Source of the DNA: a virus
Length of the DNA stretch: 64,000 bases
Strand: one strand, 5' to 3'
IMG/VR virus record: IMGVR_UViG_3300021142_000014
Coordinates: 35,714-99,713 of that record
In this document: piece after piece, positions 16,053 to 23,172 of the stretch
Numbering within the stretch: the stretch's first letter is position 1
Layout: each line of letters starts with the position of its first letter
The notes under the pieces: model-generated
Database searches by the model: none
The model's input: only the letters and a program-made list of their open reading frames with translations
Told to the model about the DNA's origin: nothing
Position numbers and translations under genes: made by a program

Positions 16053-16128
16053 TGGTGCCCCAGGCAAGACTTGAACTTGCAACCTGCGGGTTAGAACTCC
16101 GATGCTCTATCCGTTGAGCTACTAGGGC
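16053..16128 (-). tRNA. tRNA-Arg (TCT)
   Basis: On the minus strand the 76-nt sequence starts GCCCTAG and ends CTGGGGCACCA with encoded CCA. D arm GCTC/GAGC and T arm GCAAG-TTCAAGT-CTTGC are intact. The 7-nt loop GTTCTAA gives anticodon TCT, reading AGA/AGG arginine codons that AT-rich phages use more than GC-rich hosts do. The anticodon stem has only three Watson-Crick pairs, with U-C and A-C mismatches at its two ends, which is unusual. Confidence 0.9.
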
Positions 16129-16134
16129 AATAAG

Positions 16135-16371
16135 CTAATTAGTATCATAGATGTTAACGTCTATGCCATTCTCACGTAGGATATCCATTGCTTGTTCAAA
16201 ATAGGGGTTGCTCATATCATTAACAACTCTACGAGATGCAGACTTGATAACGCCTTTAACCCACATTGTATTAGCACTATAATTACTAAACGCAGCAATA
16301 AGCTTTGGTTGGGCTGGGATCTGTGCTAGTTCTAGCATAGTTTTTGCTGCCCAATTGAGATCTTTAGCCAT
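16135..16371 (-). CDS. Hypothetical 78-residue protein
   Basis: It starts MAKDLNWAAKTMLEL, coupled by TAATG to the upstream membrane gene, and ends 7 nt before the tRNA pair. The sequence is helical at both ends with a short beta segment (NTMWVKGVIKSASRR) and a C-terminal NGIDVNIYD. No family recognised. Confidence 0.6.
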   Translation of the reverse strand: MAKDLNWAAKTMLELAQIPAQPKLIAAFSNYSANTMWVKGVIKSASRRVVNDMSNPYFEQAMDILRENGIDVNIYDTN

Positions 16372-16538
16372 TACTTCTTACATTTACAATTACAGTTGCC
16401 ACCACATGGGCTTTTCTTCTCAGGAGCTTTAGACTTCTGATAAATACCATTCTTTACACCCTGGCTAAACATATGAACAAAAGCACCAACAAACATAAAA
16501 AATAATGCTGGTAAAACTAATACTAACATTACGTGCAT
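16371..16538 (-). CDS. Small membrane protein with Cys-rich tail (55 residues)
   Basis: The ATG at 16538 overlaps the upstream TAA (TAATG) and its own TAA overlaps the next ATG in the same way. One hydrophobic helix (VMLVLVLPALFFMFVGAF, 3-20) is followed by a polar region and the C-terminal tail CGGNCNCKCKK with four cysteines, a potential metal-binding or lipid-anchored tail. Function unknown. Confidence 0.6.
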   Translation of the reverse strand: MHVMLVLVLPALFFMFVGAFVHMFSQGVKNGIYQKSKAPEKKSPCGGNCNCKCKK

Positions 16539-16696
16539 TATTGTTCCTTCTTCTTTGGAGCAGCTTTCTTTGGTGCTTTCTTAGGTGCTGGCTTTGGTGC
16601 TTCTGTTCCTAGTGGGAGTGGAATATCTGGTACATTGTTATTACCACCAGTGAGACCACCTAGAAAATTCAAAAAACCTTTTAATGTACTATTCAT
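16538..16696 (-). CDS. Small Lys/Pro/Ala-tailed protein (52 residues)
   Basis: The ATG at 16696 lies 1 nt after the upstream stop with AGGAGAAT in front; the stop overlaps the next start (TAATG). The product has a hydrophobic/glycine N-terminus (STLKGFLNFLGGLTGG) and a basic tail made of AP-KK repeats (PKPAPKKAPKKAAPKKK). A membrane- or nucleic-acid-associated role is possible. Function unknown. Confidence 0.55.
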   Translation of the reverse strand: MNSTLKGFLNFLGGLTGGNNNVPDIPLPLGTEAPKPAPKKAPKKAAPKKKEQ

Positions 16697-16697
16697 A

Positions 16698-16880
16698 TTA
16701 TTCTCCTATATCCCAATCTTCGATTGAACCTAATCTTACCACATGGGCGCAAGGATCTCCACCTTCATCCCACGATCTTTCTTCGCTTTCATGCATGGGA
16801 AAACCATCATGAGTACTACAGAATTGTTCTGTGCAATAACCCTTATCGACACCAAACTTTAACCATTCATCAAAATCCAT
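16698..16880 (-). CDS. Conserved small actinophage-type protein
   Basis: A 60-residue protein MDFDEWLKFGVDKGYC with EQFCSTHDGFPMHE near 18-31, SWDEGGDPCAHVVRLG near 36-51. I recall small actinophage and actinobacterial proteins with the same plan (EWL-G-W/Y-C, F-C-THDG-P, W-EG-DPC-VVR). The three cysteines and histidines may bind metal. No function known. It is coupled by TAATG to the methyltransferase gene upstream. Confidence 0.55.
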   Translation of the reverse strand: MDFDEWLKFGVDKGYCTEQFCSTHDGFPMHESEERSWDEGGDPCAHVVRLGSIEDWDIGE

Positions 16881-17431
16881 TATTGATCCTCATATACTTT
16901 CTCAATCCATGCTTGATAAGTCAATTCTATTACTCTAATATAATCATGAGCAATATTCAAGACGGCATTGATACCATCCTTAGGATTGTAATATGAGCCT
17001 TTACCAAGATTCCATTCGTAGTCATCAAAAGCCATAATGCCGCCTACTTCAAGGCATTGAAAAGCATTTAATCCATCAATAGCTGTTTGGCTAGCTGTAT
17101 GGTCTCCATCGATAAGGATAAAATCGTACTTTTTAGTATTGTTTTTAAAAAACTCATTGCTAGTCATTTTGTGCTTGATTACTCGTGAATCTTCACCAAA
17201 CCTGCTATCATAATATACTTCTACTTCTGCAAAATTAATAGTCTCATGCGCTAATTCTAATGAACCTTCCCATGTATCTACATCGTCTATAGTTATGATA
17301 TTACGATTGTTAAGCAACCACTCCGTTGCATCACCTGTGTATGTTCCAATTTGCAATACACGATATTCACGATCTTTTGGTAAATTCCTATCAAAAAAAT
17401 GTGGTTGAAACCAAACTGGAAAGCTACTCAT
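16880..17431 (-). CDS. SAM-dependent methyltransferase (Methyltransf_24-like)
   Basis: The start at 17431 (MSSFPVWFQPHFFDR) overlaps the GT17 stop by 8 nt; the longer frame to 17506 lies inside the neighbour. The 183-residue product has motif I VLQIGTYTGDATEWLL (25-40), and YDFILIDGDHTASQTAIDGL followed by EVGGIMAFDDYEW, which is the class I methyltransferase pattern of CmcI/Methyltransf_24 proteins. These often O-methylate sugars or small molecules. Lying after three glycosyltransferase genes, it probably modifies the same glycan. Confidence 0.8.
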   Translation of the reverse strand: MSSFPVWFQPHFFDRNLPKDREYRVLQIGTYTGDATEWLLNNRNIITIDDVDTWEGSLELAHETINFAEVEVYYDSRFGEDSRVIKHKMTSNEFFKNNTKKYDFILIDGDHTASQTAIDGLNAFQCLEVGGIMAFDDYEWNLGKGSYYNPKDGINAVLNIAHDYIRVIELTYQAWIEKVYEDQ

Positions 17432-18197
17432 TGATTGTTTCCTTAATATATTTATTATATTTATTTTTATTATCTCTAAGGTATTTTGGATAAAAATCAG
17501 AATCAATATCTACTAATCTCAACTCATATCCTCTTCCAAGAGTATCTGTATTGTTTTCAAAATTATAATCTAAACTAGATTTAATTTGATCAGTATTACA
17601 TTCAGTATGAGCAAATGCTTCGATTTTATTCTTAATAAACTTAGTATCACCACAAAAAGTCCAGTGCCATCCACCATTTGGAACGCTGATTGAATTAAAA
17701 CTTAATCTTAATGAAGTAGCATTGAATCCAGGCTCCCGGTACTCACGGACACTACAGGCTTTGGCTTTCCACCACAAACCTTCACCAATGTTTTGATTGT
17801 TTAAATAGTATTGGTGAACAATCATATTGAATGAATATGAGAAGTCAGGATCAAAATTCTCACGTAAGAATTCAATAGCTTTAGGATTGGGTATCTCGTC
17901 TAGGTCATTGATAAGAACAATATCATCATCATTATATTCAGATAAATCAAGAATTATATCACGCTGGTAGTTCTCACGACCCCATTCATCAAGACCCTCA
18001 GGGAACTCAATCTCTATGACTGTGTGCTTTGGGTGCTTGATGGTGTTGGCAAGCATTGGCTTATCAAGACCAGTAAAAGTTTTAGTAGCTTCAATCGTGT
18101 AGAAATGATCAACTACGTCTTCCAAAATACCAAGACGCAATTCAAGAATATGTGTCTCGTTATGGAATGGAGTGATACTAACTACACGTCGTGACAC
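17424..18197 (-). CDS. Glycosyltransferase family 17-like
   Basis: A 257-residue protein with SITPFHNETHILELRLGIL (7-25), a TKTFTGLDKP segment and WGRENYQRDIILDL followed by DDDIVLINDLDEIPNP, carrying the DxD-type LDE motif. This matches GT17 (bisecting-GlcNAc transferase-like) enzymes found in bacteria and phages. The start codon is GTG at 18197, overlapping the upstream TAG by 1 nt. It is part of a three-glycosyltransferase plus methyltransferase cluster likely making or modifying a glycan on the host surface, virion or DNA. The acceptor is unknown. Confidence 0.8.
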   Translation of the reverse strand: MSRRVVSITPFHNETHILELRLGILEDVVDHFYTIEATKTFTGLDKPMLANTIKHPKHTVIEIEFPEGLDEWGRENYQRDIILDLSEYNDDDIVLINDLDEIPNPKAIEFLRENFDPDFSYSFNMIVHQYYLNNQNIGEGLWWKAKACSVREYREPGFNATSLRLSFNSISVPNGGWHWTFCGDTKFIKNKIEAFAHTECNTDQIKSSLDYNFENNTDTLGRGYELRLVDIDSDFYPKYLRDNKNKYNKYIKETINE

Positions 18198-19468
18198 TAC
18201 TTTTGTTCCTTAAGTTTACGTGCCATCTTTGCTTTATTAGTTGCTTTGTTAAATACATTCAACCATTGCTTACATACATCTGTCCAAGTGTGTGAAATGA
18301 CCCATTCATAAGCTTTTTCAGCACGCTCAGCAGCTTCTTCTGGGTGATCCATAATATACTTAATAGTTTGAGCAGCTTCTTCAACATCCATCAAAGGACG
18401 CATACGCTCATTATCATTGTCTTTAATAATCCAGTGGCTCGGTGTGTGGCCACTAGATACCTTCCAACCACGATCTTCTCCAAGAATTTCTGGCACTGAC
18501 GTGTTGTTAGGAGCAACGACCGGAAGCTTTACAGACATTGCCTCGGTAATGCTCAAACCCCAACCCTCACCATGAGTAGTGGTTAGATAAACGTCACTTG
18601 CATTGTAAATATGATTAAGGAATTCAATTGGGAAACCACTGTGAGCACCGAACTGTCTTGGGTCTGGCACTGTAAAGTCAACATTGGGATCAAGACCAAT
18701 TGATCTTGCCATTTGCATAATGCTTCCACCAAAATCGCTTTCTTGCATGTGCATATAAAGGAATGCATTGTCAACACCCATATCCTTCAATTGCTTCATG
18801 ATCATTAAGCTACGTGAGATGTCTTTACGACCTTGGTTTCTGTTCACATTAGTGATAACAAACTTATCTTTCATTGCTGTAAAGATGTTTTCTTTAGCAG
18901 TTTTCTTATCTTCAGGTGATAATGGGAAAAAGTTTTTTGTATTTGTTCCATGGTAAATAACATCTTGTTTGTCTGCCAAAGCACCAATGAATTTACGGCT
19001 TTCACCCTTTGCATACTCTGTGTAAGCAACTGGGAAATCAAAGCTTGCAACACATTGTTTTACCCATTCTTCACGTGGACCACAATCGAATGGATAGTAA
19101 TAAACAGATGAGAATGTATTTGGCTTTGTTCGTTGGAGTTCCAAGATTTGAGGAACGATATCAATTACAATAAAAGTATCTTGAACAATAAATACAATAT
19201 CGTAATCAACCTGAGCAAGTCTATCTAGGAATACTTGACGACCAAAAACGTCTCCGTATGGTCCTTGTGTTCGCAAGGCACTGATGGCTGGCCATAGAGT
19301 ACCAGGCCAAAGTTCTCTGTCATAAGGCCCACCATCGTAGTTAACTCCAATAACATCAATCTCATACTTTCCAGTATTATTGATCTCAGTCATAATATTT
19401 TTCATTACAGTACCGAAACCAGTGCTACATGCGTAGTCACCCCACGCTAGTACTTTGATTTTGCTCAT
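18197..19468 (-). CDS. GT-B glycosyltransferase (family 4-like)
   Basis: The start at 19468 (MSKIKVLAWGDYACSTGFG) overlaps the upstream TGA by 4 nt. The 423-residue protein has an N-terminal Rossmann-like donor half with GFGTVMKNI, a VITNVNRNQGRKD strand near the domain junction, and THGEGWGLSITEAMSVKLPVVA in the C-terminal domain, the E-x7-E signature of retaining GT4 enzymes. It probably transfers a nucleotide-activated sugar. It has the right length for a complete two-domain GT-B enzyme. Confidence 0.85.
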   Translation of the reverse strand: MSKIKVLAWGDYACSTGFGTVMKNIMTEINNTGKYEIDVIGVNYDGGPYDRELWPGTLWPAISALRTQGPYGDVFGRQVFLDRLAQVDYDIVFIVQDTFIVIDIVPQILELQRTKPNTFSSVYYYPFDCGPREEWVKQCVASFDFPVAYTEYAKGESRKFIGALADKQDVIYHGTNTKNFFPLSPEDKKTAKENIFTAMKDKFVITNVNRNQGRKDISRSLMIMKQLKDMGVDNAFLYMHMQESDFGGSIMQMARSIGLDPNVDFTVPDPRQFGAHSGFPIEFLNHIYNASDVYLTTTHGEGWGLSITEAMSVKLPVVAPNNTSVPEILGEDRGWKVSSGHTPSHWIIKDNDNERMRPLMDVEEAAQTIKYIMDHPEEAAERAEKAYEWVISHTWTDVCKQWLNVFNKATNKAKMARKLKEQK

Positions 19469-20160
19469 AGGAGTCTCCATTCCTTTGGACTTATATTAGG
19501 ATTATTATAGGGGGTACGATAGGCTTCTTTCAAGTCTTTACGAGCACTTCCCCATTTTTTTACATAATACTCACCGCTCTTTAAAGAGTTAAGAGGCGCT
19601 GTTAATTTTTGAGTAGTTTGGTGACGAATGTGCACATAAGGAATACTTGTTTGCAATGTTTTGTATCCAAGCAAACTGATACGATATTTCATATCAGTAT
19701 CTTCCCACCAAGCTGGATCAAAATTTTCATCAAAAGTACCACATTTATCAAAAAAGTCTGGTCGTATTGCAAAACAAGCAAAACTTTGATCTTCTATGCT
19801 TTTTGTGGCATCACCCAGGACTTCATCATCCCATAAGATTTGTGTCGGATCAGTTAATGTATCAAATACATCTACTGGGAAAGCCATTACATAATTATCT
19901 GGCATTGCCAAAGTTTCACGAACTAATTGTTTTATTGTTTTTTCAGAAAAAAGAACGTCATCATTACTTACAATAATTACATCACATTTATCACTAATAG
20001 CTTGACGAATACCAGAATTCCAGGCAGCAGCTAAAGGAACTTGATATCTATACTGTGGTTGAATATATAGTTTTAACTCATGATCAGTTTTAGCACTATA
20101 AATAAAATCGACAGCTTGATCAAAATTATTAAGAATTGGGATTACTAATCCTATTTTCAT
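19465..20160 (-). CDS. GT-A glycosyltransferase (family 2-like)
   Basis: A 231-residue protein starting MKIGLVIPILNNFDQAVDF. AAAWNSGIRQA and DVIIVSNDDVLFSEKT supply the nucleotide-sugar pocket and DD metal motif, and FDPAWWEDTDMKYRISLLGY supplies the ED acceptor-side motif typical of GT2 rhamnosyl- or galactofuranosyl-type transferases. It is the first gene of the glycan cluster, 8 nt after the whiB stop. Complete in length for a single GT-A domain. Confidence 0.85.
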   Translation of the reverse strand: MKIGLVIPILNNFDQAVDFIYSAKTDHELKLYIQPQYRYQVPLAAAWNSGIRQAISDKCDVIIVSNDDVLFSEKTIKQLVRETLAMPDNYVMAFPVDVFDTLTDPTQILWDDEVLGDATKSIEDQSFACFAIRPDFFDKCGTFDENFDPAWWEDTDMKYRISLLGYKTLQTSIPYVHIRHQTTQKLTAPLNSLKSGEYYVKKWGSARKDLKEAYRTPYNNPNISPKEWRLL

Positions 20161-20168
20161 ACTTGTCC

Positions 20169-20432
20169 TTAAAACCAGTTAATATTAACCAATTCTATAC
20201 CAAGCTCTTCACGCATTGCAACTCGTTCTCTTGGACCTGTTTTAGCCCAATAACCATACTCTTCAAACTTCAAAGCATGGTCTAAACAATCTTTAAAAAC
20301 AGGACAACCATCGCAAATACCAAAAATATATTGTTCATTGGTTCTACCATGTTTTGCATAATAAGCATTGACATCAACACCTTTACAAGCTGCTGCTAAT
20401 TGCCAATCGTAATCAATATATTTACGTTCCAT
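20169..20432 (-). CDS. whiB: WhiB-family iron-sulfur regulator
   Basis: An 87-residue protein from the ATG at 20432 (MERKYIDYDWQLAAACKG). Cysteines C16, C40, C43 and C49 give the C-Xn-C-X2-C-X5-C cluster ligand pattern of WhiB proteins, followed by GYWAKTGPRERVAMREEL, corresponding to their G-W turn and C-terminal basic helix. WhiB proteins carry a 4Fe-4S cluster, bind the principal sigma factor and are restricted to Actinobacteria and their phages, where they can repress host whiB genes and division. No clear Shine-Dalgarno precedes the ATG; a structured 90-nt RNA element lies just upstream. Confidence 0.92.
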   Translation of the reverse strand: MERKYIDYDWQLAAACKGVDVNAYYAKHGRTNEQYIFGICDGCPVFKDCLDHALKFEEYGYWAKTGPRERVAMREELGIELVNINWF

Positions 20433-20460
20433 AATATTTATGTGGAGTAAATAGCTAAGG

Positions 20461-20547
20461 GAAGGGCCTCGGGAGGAGTCAAAGTTGAACACCGACTGCA
20501 ACTCCCGAGGAAGACCAGGCCCTTCATGAGGAGCGGAACGCCCTCAT
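20461..20547 (-). ncRNA. Structured RNA element upstream of whiB
   Basis: The 127-nt gap before whiB is dominated by nested complementarity: GAAGGGCC/GGCCCTTC (20461-20468 with 20518-20525), TCGGGAG/CTCCCGA (20469-20475 with 20502-20508) and AGTC/GACT (20477-20480 with 20494-20497), followed by a second hairpin ATGAGG/CCTCAT (20526-20531 with 20542-20547). It is much more GC-rich than its surroundings and lacks a U-run. It could be a cis-regulatory leader, a processed small RNA or a factor-dependent terminator. Confidence 0.5.
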
Positions 20548-20559
20548 AAACTAAAGCTA

Positions 20560-20784
20560 TTATTTGCTCTTTTTTACATTATCCTTTCGGAATTGTTCTG
20601 CTTTTTTGAGCAAATTTACAATATATTCTACAAAATCTTCAAGTTCTTTAAGATTTTTGTCAGTCTTACTGCCAACGGCCACAGTCTTACCAATTAAAGT
20701 ACTGTGCATTTGACCACTAAGAATCATGTCCATAAGATCTCTATGGATTTGATCATAATCGTTTTTCTTGTTCTTGCCTGTCAT
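20560..20784 (-). CDS. Hypothetical 74-residue charged protein
   Basis: The start is set at 20784 (MTGKNKKNDYDQIH) because AAAGGAAAAA precedes it; earlier in-frame starts lie inside the Rpf-like gene. The product has a basic N-terminus, a helical segment (LMDMILSGQMHSTLIG) and a long charged C-terminal helix ending in KKSK. No family recognised. It ends just before the structured RNA element. Confidence 0.6.
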   Translation of the reverse strand: MTGKNKKNDYDQIHRDLMDMILSGQMHSTLIGKTVAVGSKTDKNLKELEDFVEYIVNLLKKAEQFRKDNVKKSK

Positions 20785-20792
20785 TTTTTCCT

Positions 20793-21182
20793 TTACCATC
20801 CTTGTCCGCAACCATTTTGATCGGGGACATAACTACTGCCTTCGATCGTTCGAGCAATTGTCACCTGCTCCTCTGGTGTTGCTAATCCTGCATTCTTGGC
20901 AAATTTTAATCCACCAAACTTAATCCAGTTGATATTGGTTATGCCTAAACCACCACTATAGTAGGGGCCTATGTAATTCCAATTACCACCCATTTCACAA
21001 ATGTTAACTTTTTCCCAAACCAACATAATTGGTCTAGAAAATAATATTACTGGATGTACTACTTTTTTAATTTTTTGAACCACTCGGGGTGTTTCTTTGC
21101 TCGTTGTTACTTTTAGAACTGGGGCATGGTGTCCAAAGATTGTCATGGCTCCCAGGATTGAAATCGTAATTAAACGTCTCAA
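20793..21182 (-). CDS. Secreted Rpf-like transglycosylase
   Basis: A TTG start at 21182 is preferred: AGGAG lies 5 nt upstream and it yields MRRLITISILGAMTIFGHHA, a signal peptide; the longer GTG frame to 21197 includes the ribosome binding site. The 129-residue product has VWEKVNICEMGGNW (55-68) with catalytic E63, YSGGLGITNINWIKFGG (75-91) and a final CGQGW, matching the resuscitation-promoting-factor fold, with C62-C125 as the conserved disulfide. Rpf enzymes cleave peptidoglycan glycan strands and wake dormant actinobacteria. Roles in lysis, entry or host resuscitation are all possible. Confidence 0.8.
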   Translation of the reverse strand: MRRLITISILGAMTIFGHHAPVLKVTTSKETPRVVQKIKKVVHPVILFSRPIMLVWEKVNICEMGGNWNYIGPYYSGGLGITNINWIKFGGLKFAKNAGLATPEEQVTIARTIEGSSYVPDQNGCGQGW

Positions 21183-21280
21183 GATTTCTCCTAACACTAT
21201 ATGGATAAGTACATTAATTTTTTATAGAGCCTCCTTGTGTAAGTAAATAAACCTTAATATATCTATTAAAAAAAGTCAAA

Positions 21281-23137
21281 TCAAAACAAAAAACCATATG
21301 GGGTCAAATCAATTGTATCTTCCATGTCGGCATTTTCATCAACCACTCCACGGATTGCTTCTGCCTCTGCACGTCGTCTTAATACTTTAGCATCAACTCG
21401 TTCTTCAATGGTGTTTACTGCAACTGGACGATATACCCATGTTTTGTCAACACCTTTTGATTTTGAATCAGCTCTATTAATACGATCTTTGCGTTGTTTA
21501 TAATCAGCGTATGTGCGAGGCACTTCAATGTTCCAAAGATATGGAGCATAAAGATTCAACCCTTCTTGGCCAACATCACTAGTTATAAGAATAGCAGGGC
21601 CTTTTACAGAGTTAAACGTAGCGATGTTTTTTGCAACTGTGTCTGTATCCATACCAACACCCCAAATTGGTAACACCGGAATATCTGGAAACTTTTTTCT
21701 TAATGCTTCTAAGTATGGAAATAATGTTCCATTGGTCCAGAACGTAAACAGAACTGATTTTTCATTGTTCTCAACATATGATTCCACGTTGTCTTCAATA
21801 AGCTGATACTTAGCACTATTGAGAATGTTTATACTGTCACCAAATTGTTGTACTATTTCTTTTGCAAACTTGCCTTCACTATTCTTAAGACCAGCAGTTG
21901 TATTACATATCATTCGCAAAACATCAATATAACTCCAGTTAGCTACTGGATTATCCGGGTTGTATCTTTGACGTGCAAGATCTTCCGCCCAATCATATAT
22001 TTCACGATCTACATCAGATAGTTCATATACTAATTTTTTAGGCGTACTTTCTGGGAATTGAGCTGCAATGATAGGGTCGCTCTTCATTGCAATATGAGTC
22101 CAGTTTTCATGTTTTTTACCAAGCAATGGCAGCTTAGTACGATCCCATTCTTTTACGTACATTTCTCGTACATAACCATTAACAAAATACCCAAATTCTT
22201 TACCGTATAATGTTTTAAATGCATCAGGGTTAATATCGCTAACGCCAGGTATACCAGGGGATACTACAGAAAATATGTTCCTAATATTTAATGGACTGGT
22301 CGTATATGGGGTAGCCGTTAAAGCCAATGCTTTTGTATTCTCTGTTGCGTTGATTAATGTATGAAATCCTTCACCAAGAAGGCTTGCACCGCTATTAATC
22401 TTTTGAGCTTCATCAATAATAATAAGAACACGTTGGTCTTTGATCATTTCAAGTATTTGCAAAAGGTCAGTGCGATCATAAGATTTTACTTTTTTACGTT
22501 GGCCTTTTACTCTAGCCATGTTTCCTTCACGTACTTTTTCGTAGTTAAGAACTAACACTTGGCTATTATTCTTTTCATAAAAGGCGTGACGTTTAGCTCG
22601 AACCATCTTTTCATTAACTCTTTCGACGCTAAGATGTGTCATACGTTTAAACTCTTGTTCCCAGTCAAATTGTTTGATCTTCTTACAAAAAACCAACACC
22701 CTGTCTATCTGACCATGATCAAATAGTTTTTGGCTAGTTAAACAGCTGAGCAGCGTTTTACCTGCGCCAGTATCCCATTGAACTAATACTTTTGGATTCT
22801 CTGAATGCATCTGTTTCCAAACGTAATTGAGACCAACATGTTGAAAAGGAAATAAACTGTGTTCTTCCAAGAACGGGCTATTTACTTCATATTTCTCAGT
22901 ACTGCATAATTGTAAATCTGTATAAAGATCTTCAGCTTCATCATCTTCAAATACCAAAGAATAATTGTTATTCTTGATCATTTCAGCGAATTCATCTATC
23001 CTGTCACGGTTTTTTAGAGTACCGTAAGAATCTAACATCAAAAGTTTTTTCTTGACTTCTGTGTCCAAGGAGCTGTATCTTAGTACTCCATTGAGTAATT
23101 CACTTTTTTGTACATATATTGTCTTCTCCGAAGCCAT
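21281..23137 (-). CDS. SNF2-type SF2 helicase/translocase
   Basis: The ATG at 23137 (MASEKTIYVQKSEL) gives 618 residues. Motif I is DTGAGKT (122-128), motif II IIIDEAQK (240-247), motif III LALTATPY (271-278), motif V ILITSDVGQEGLNLY and motif VI YKQRKDRINRADSKSK near the C-terminus. This SNF2/RapA-like arrangement indicates an ATP-driven double-stranded DNA translocase. Phage members may remodel nucleoprotein or aid recombination and transcription; the exact role is unknown. It is the first non-structural gene after the baseplate genes. No Shine-Dalgarno precedes the start; a promoter-like sequence places the transcript start at the ATG. Confidence 0.88.
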   Translation of the reverse strand: MASEKTIYVQKSELLNGVLRYSSLDTEVKKKLLMLDSYGTLKNRDRIDEFAEMIKNNNYSLVFEDDEAEDLYTDLQLCSTEKYEVNSPFLEEHSLFPFQHVGLNYVWKQMHSENPKVLVQWDTGAGKTLLSCLTSQKLFDHGQIDRVLVFCKKIKQFDWEQEFKRMTHLSVERVNEKMVRAKRHAFYEKNNSQVLVLNYEKVREGNMARVKGQRKKVKSYDRTDLLQILEMIKDQRVLIIIDEAQKINSGASLLGEGFHTLINATENTKALALTATPYTTSPLNIRNIFSVVSPGIPGVSDINPDAFKTLYGKEFGYFVNGYVREMYVKEWDRTKLPLLGKKHENWTHIAMKSDPIIAAQFPESTPKKLVYELSDVDREIYDWAEDLARQRYNPDNPVANWSYIDVLRMICNTTAGLKNSEGKFAKEIVQQFGDSINILNSAKYQLIEDNVESYVENNEKSVLFTFWTNGTLFPYLEALRKKFPDIPVLPIWGVGMDTDTVAKNIATFNSVKGPAILITSDVGQEGLNLYAPYLWNIEVPRTYADYKQRKDRINRADSKSKGVDKTWVYRPVAVNTIEERVDAKVLRRRAEAEAIRGVVDENADMEDTIDLTPYGFLF

Positions 23138-23172
23138 AAACAAATACTACTATATTTTATAAAAAATATCAA
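23138..23172 (-). promoter_or_regulatory. Promoter candidate for a leaderless SNF2 transcript
   Basis: On the minus strand TTGATA (23167-23172), a 17-nt spacer and TAGTAT (23144-23149) resemble a sigma70 promoter; TATAGT at 23149-23154 is an alternative -10. The expected start falls at or next to the A of the ATG at 23137, which has no ribosome binding site. The spacer also forms an AT hairpin (ATATTTT/AAAATAT, 23152-23169) overlapping the upstream stop. The site lies exactly at the boundary between structural and non-structural genes. Confidence 0.4.

Noticed and set aside
16053-16128. Reading the second tRNA as an amber suppressor (CTA) or tRNA-Glu (TTC)
   Set aside because: These depend on shifting the 7-nt anticodon loop; counting from intact D and T arms gives TCT (Arg), and the rest matches the tRNA-Arg(TCT) pattern.
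20433-20559. Rho-independent terminator before whiB
   Set aside because: The stems are strong but there is no U-run after them on the transcribed strand, and genes continue downstream in the same direction.
21183-21280. Five-codon leader peptide after an AAGGAGG upstream of the Rpf-like gene
   Set aside because: The AAGGAGG is about 15 nt from the ATG, too far for efficient initiation, and the peptide has no regulatory codon pattern.
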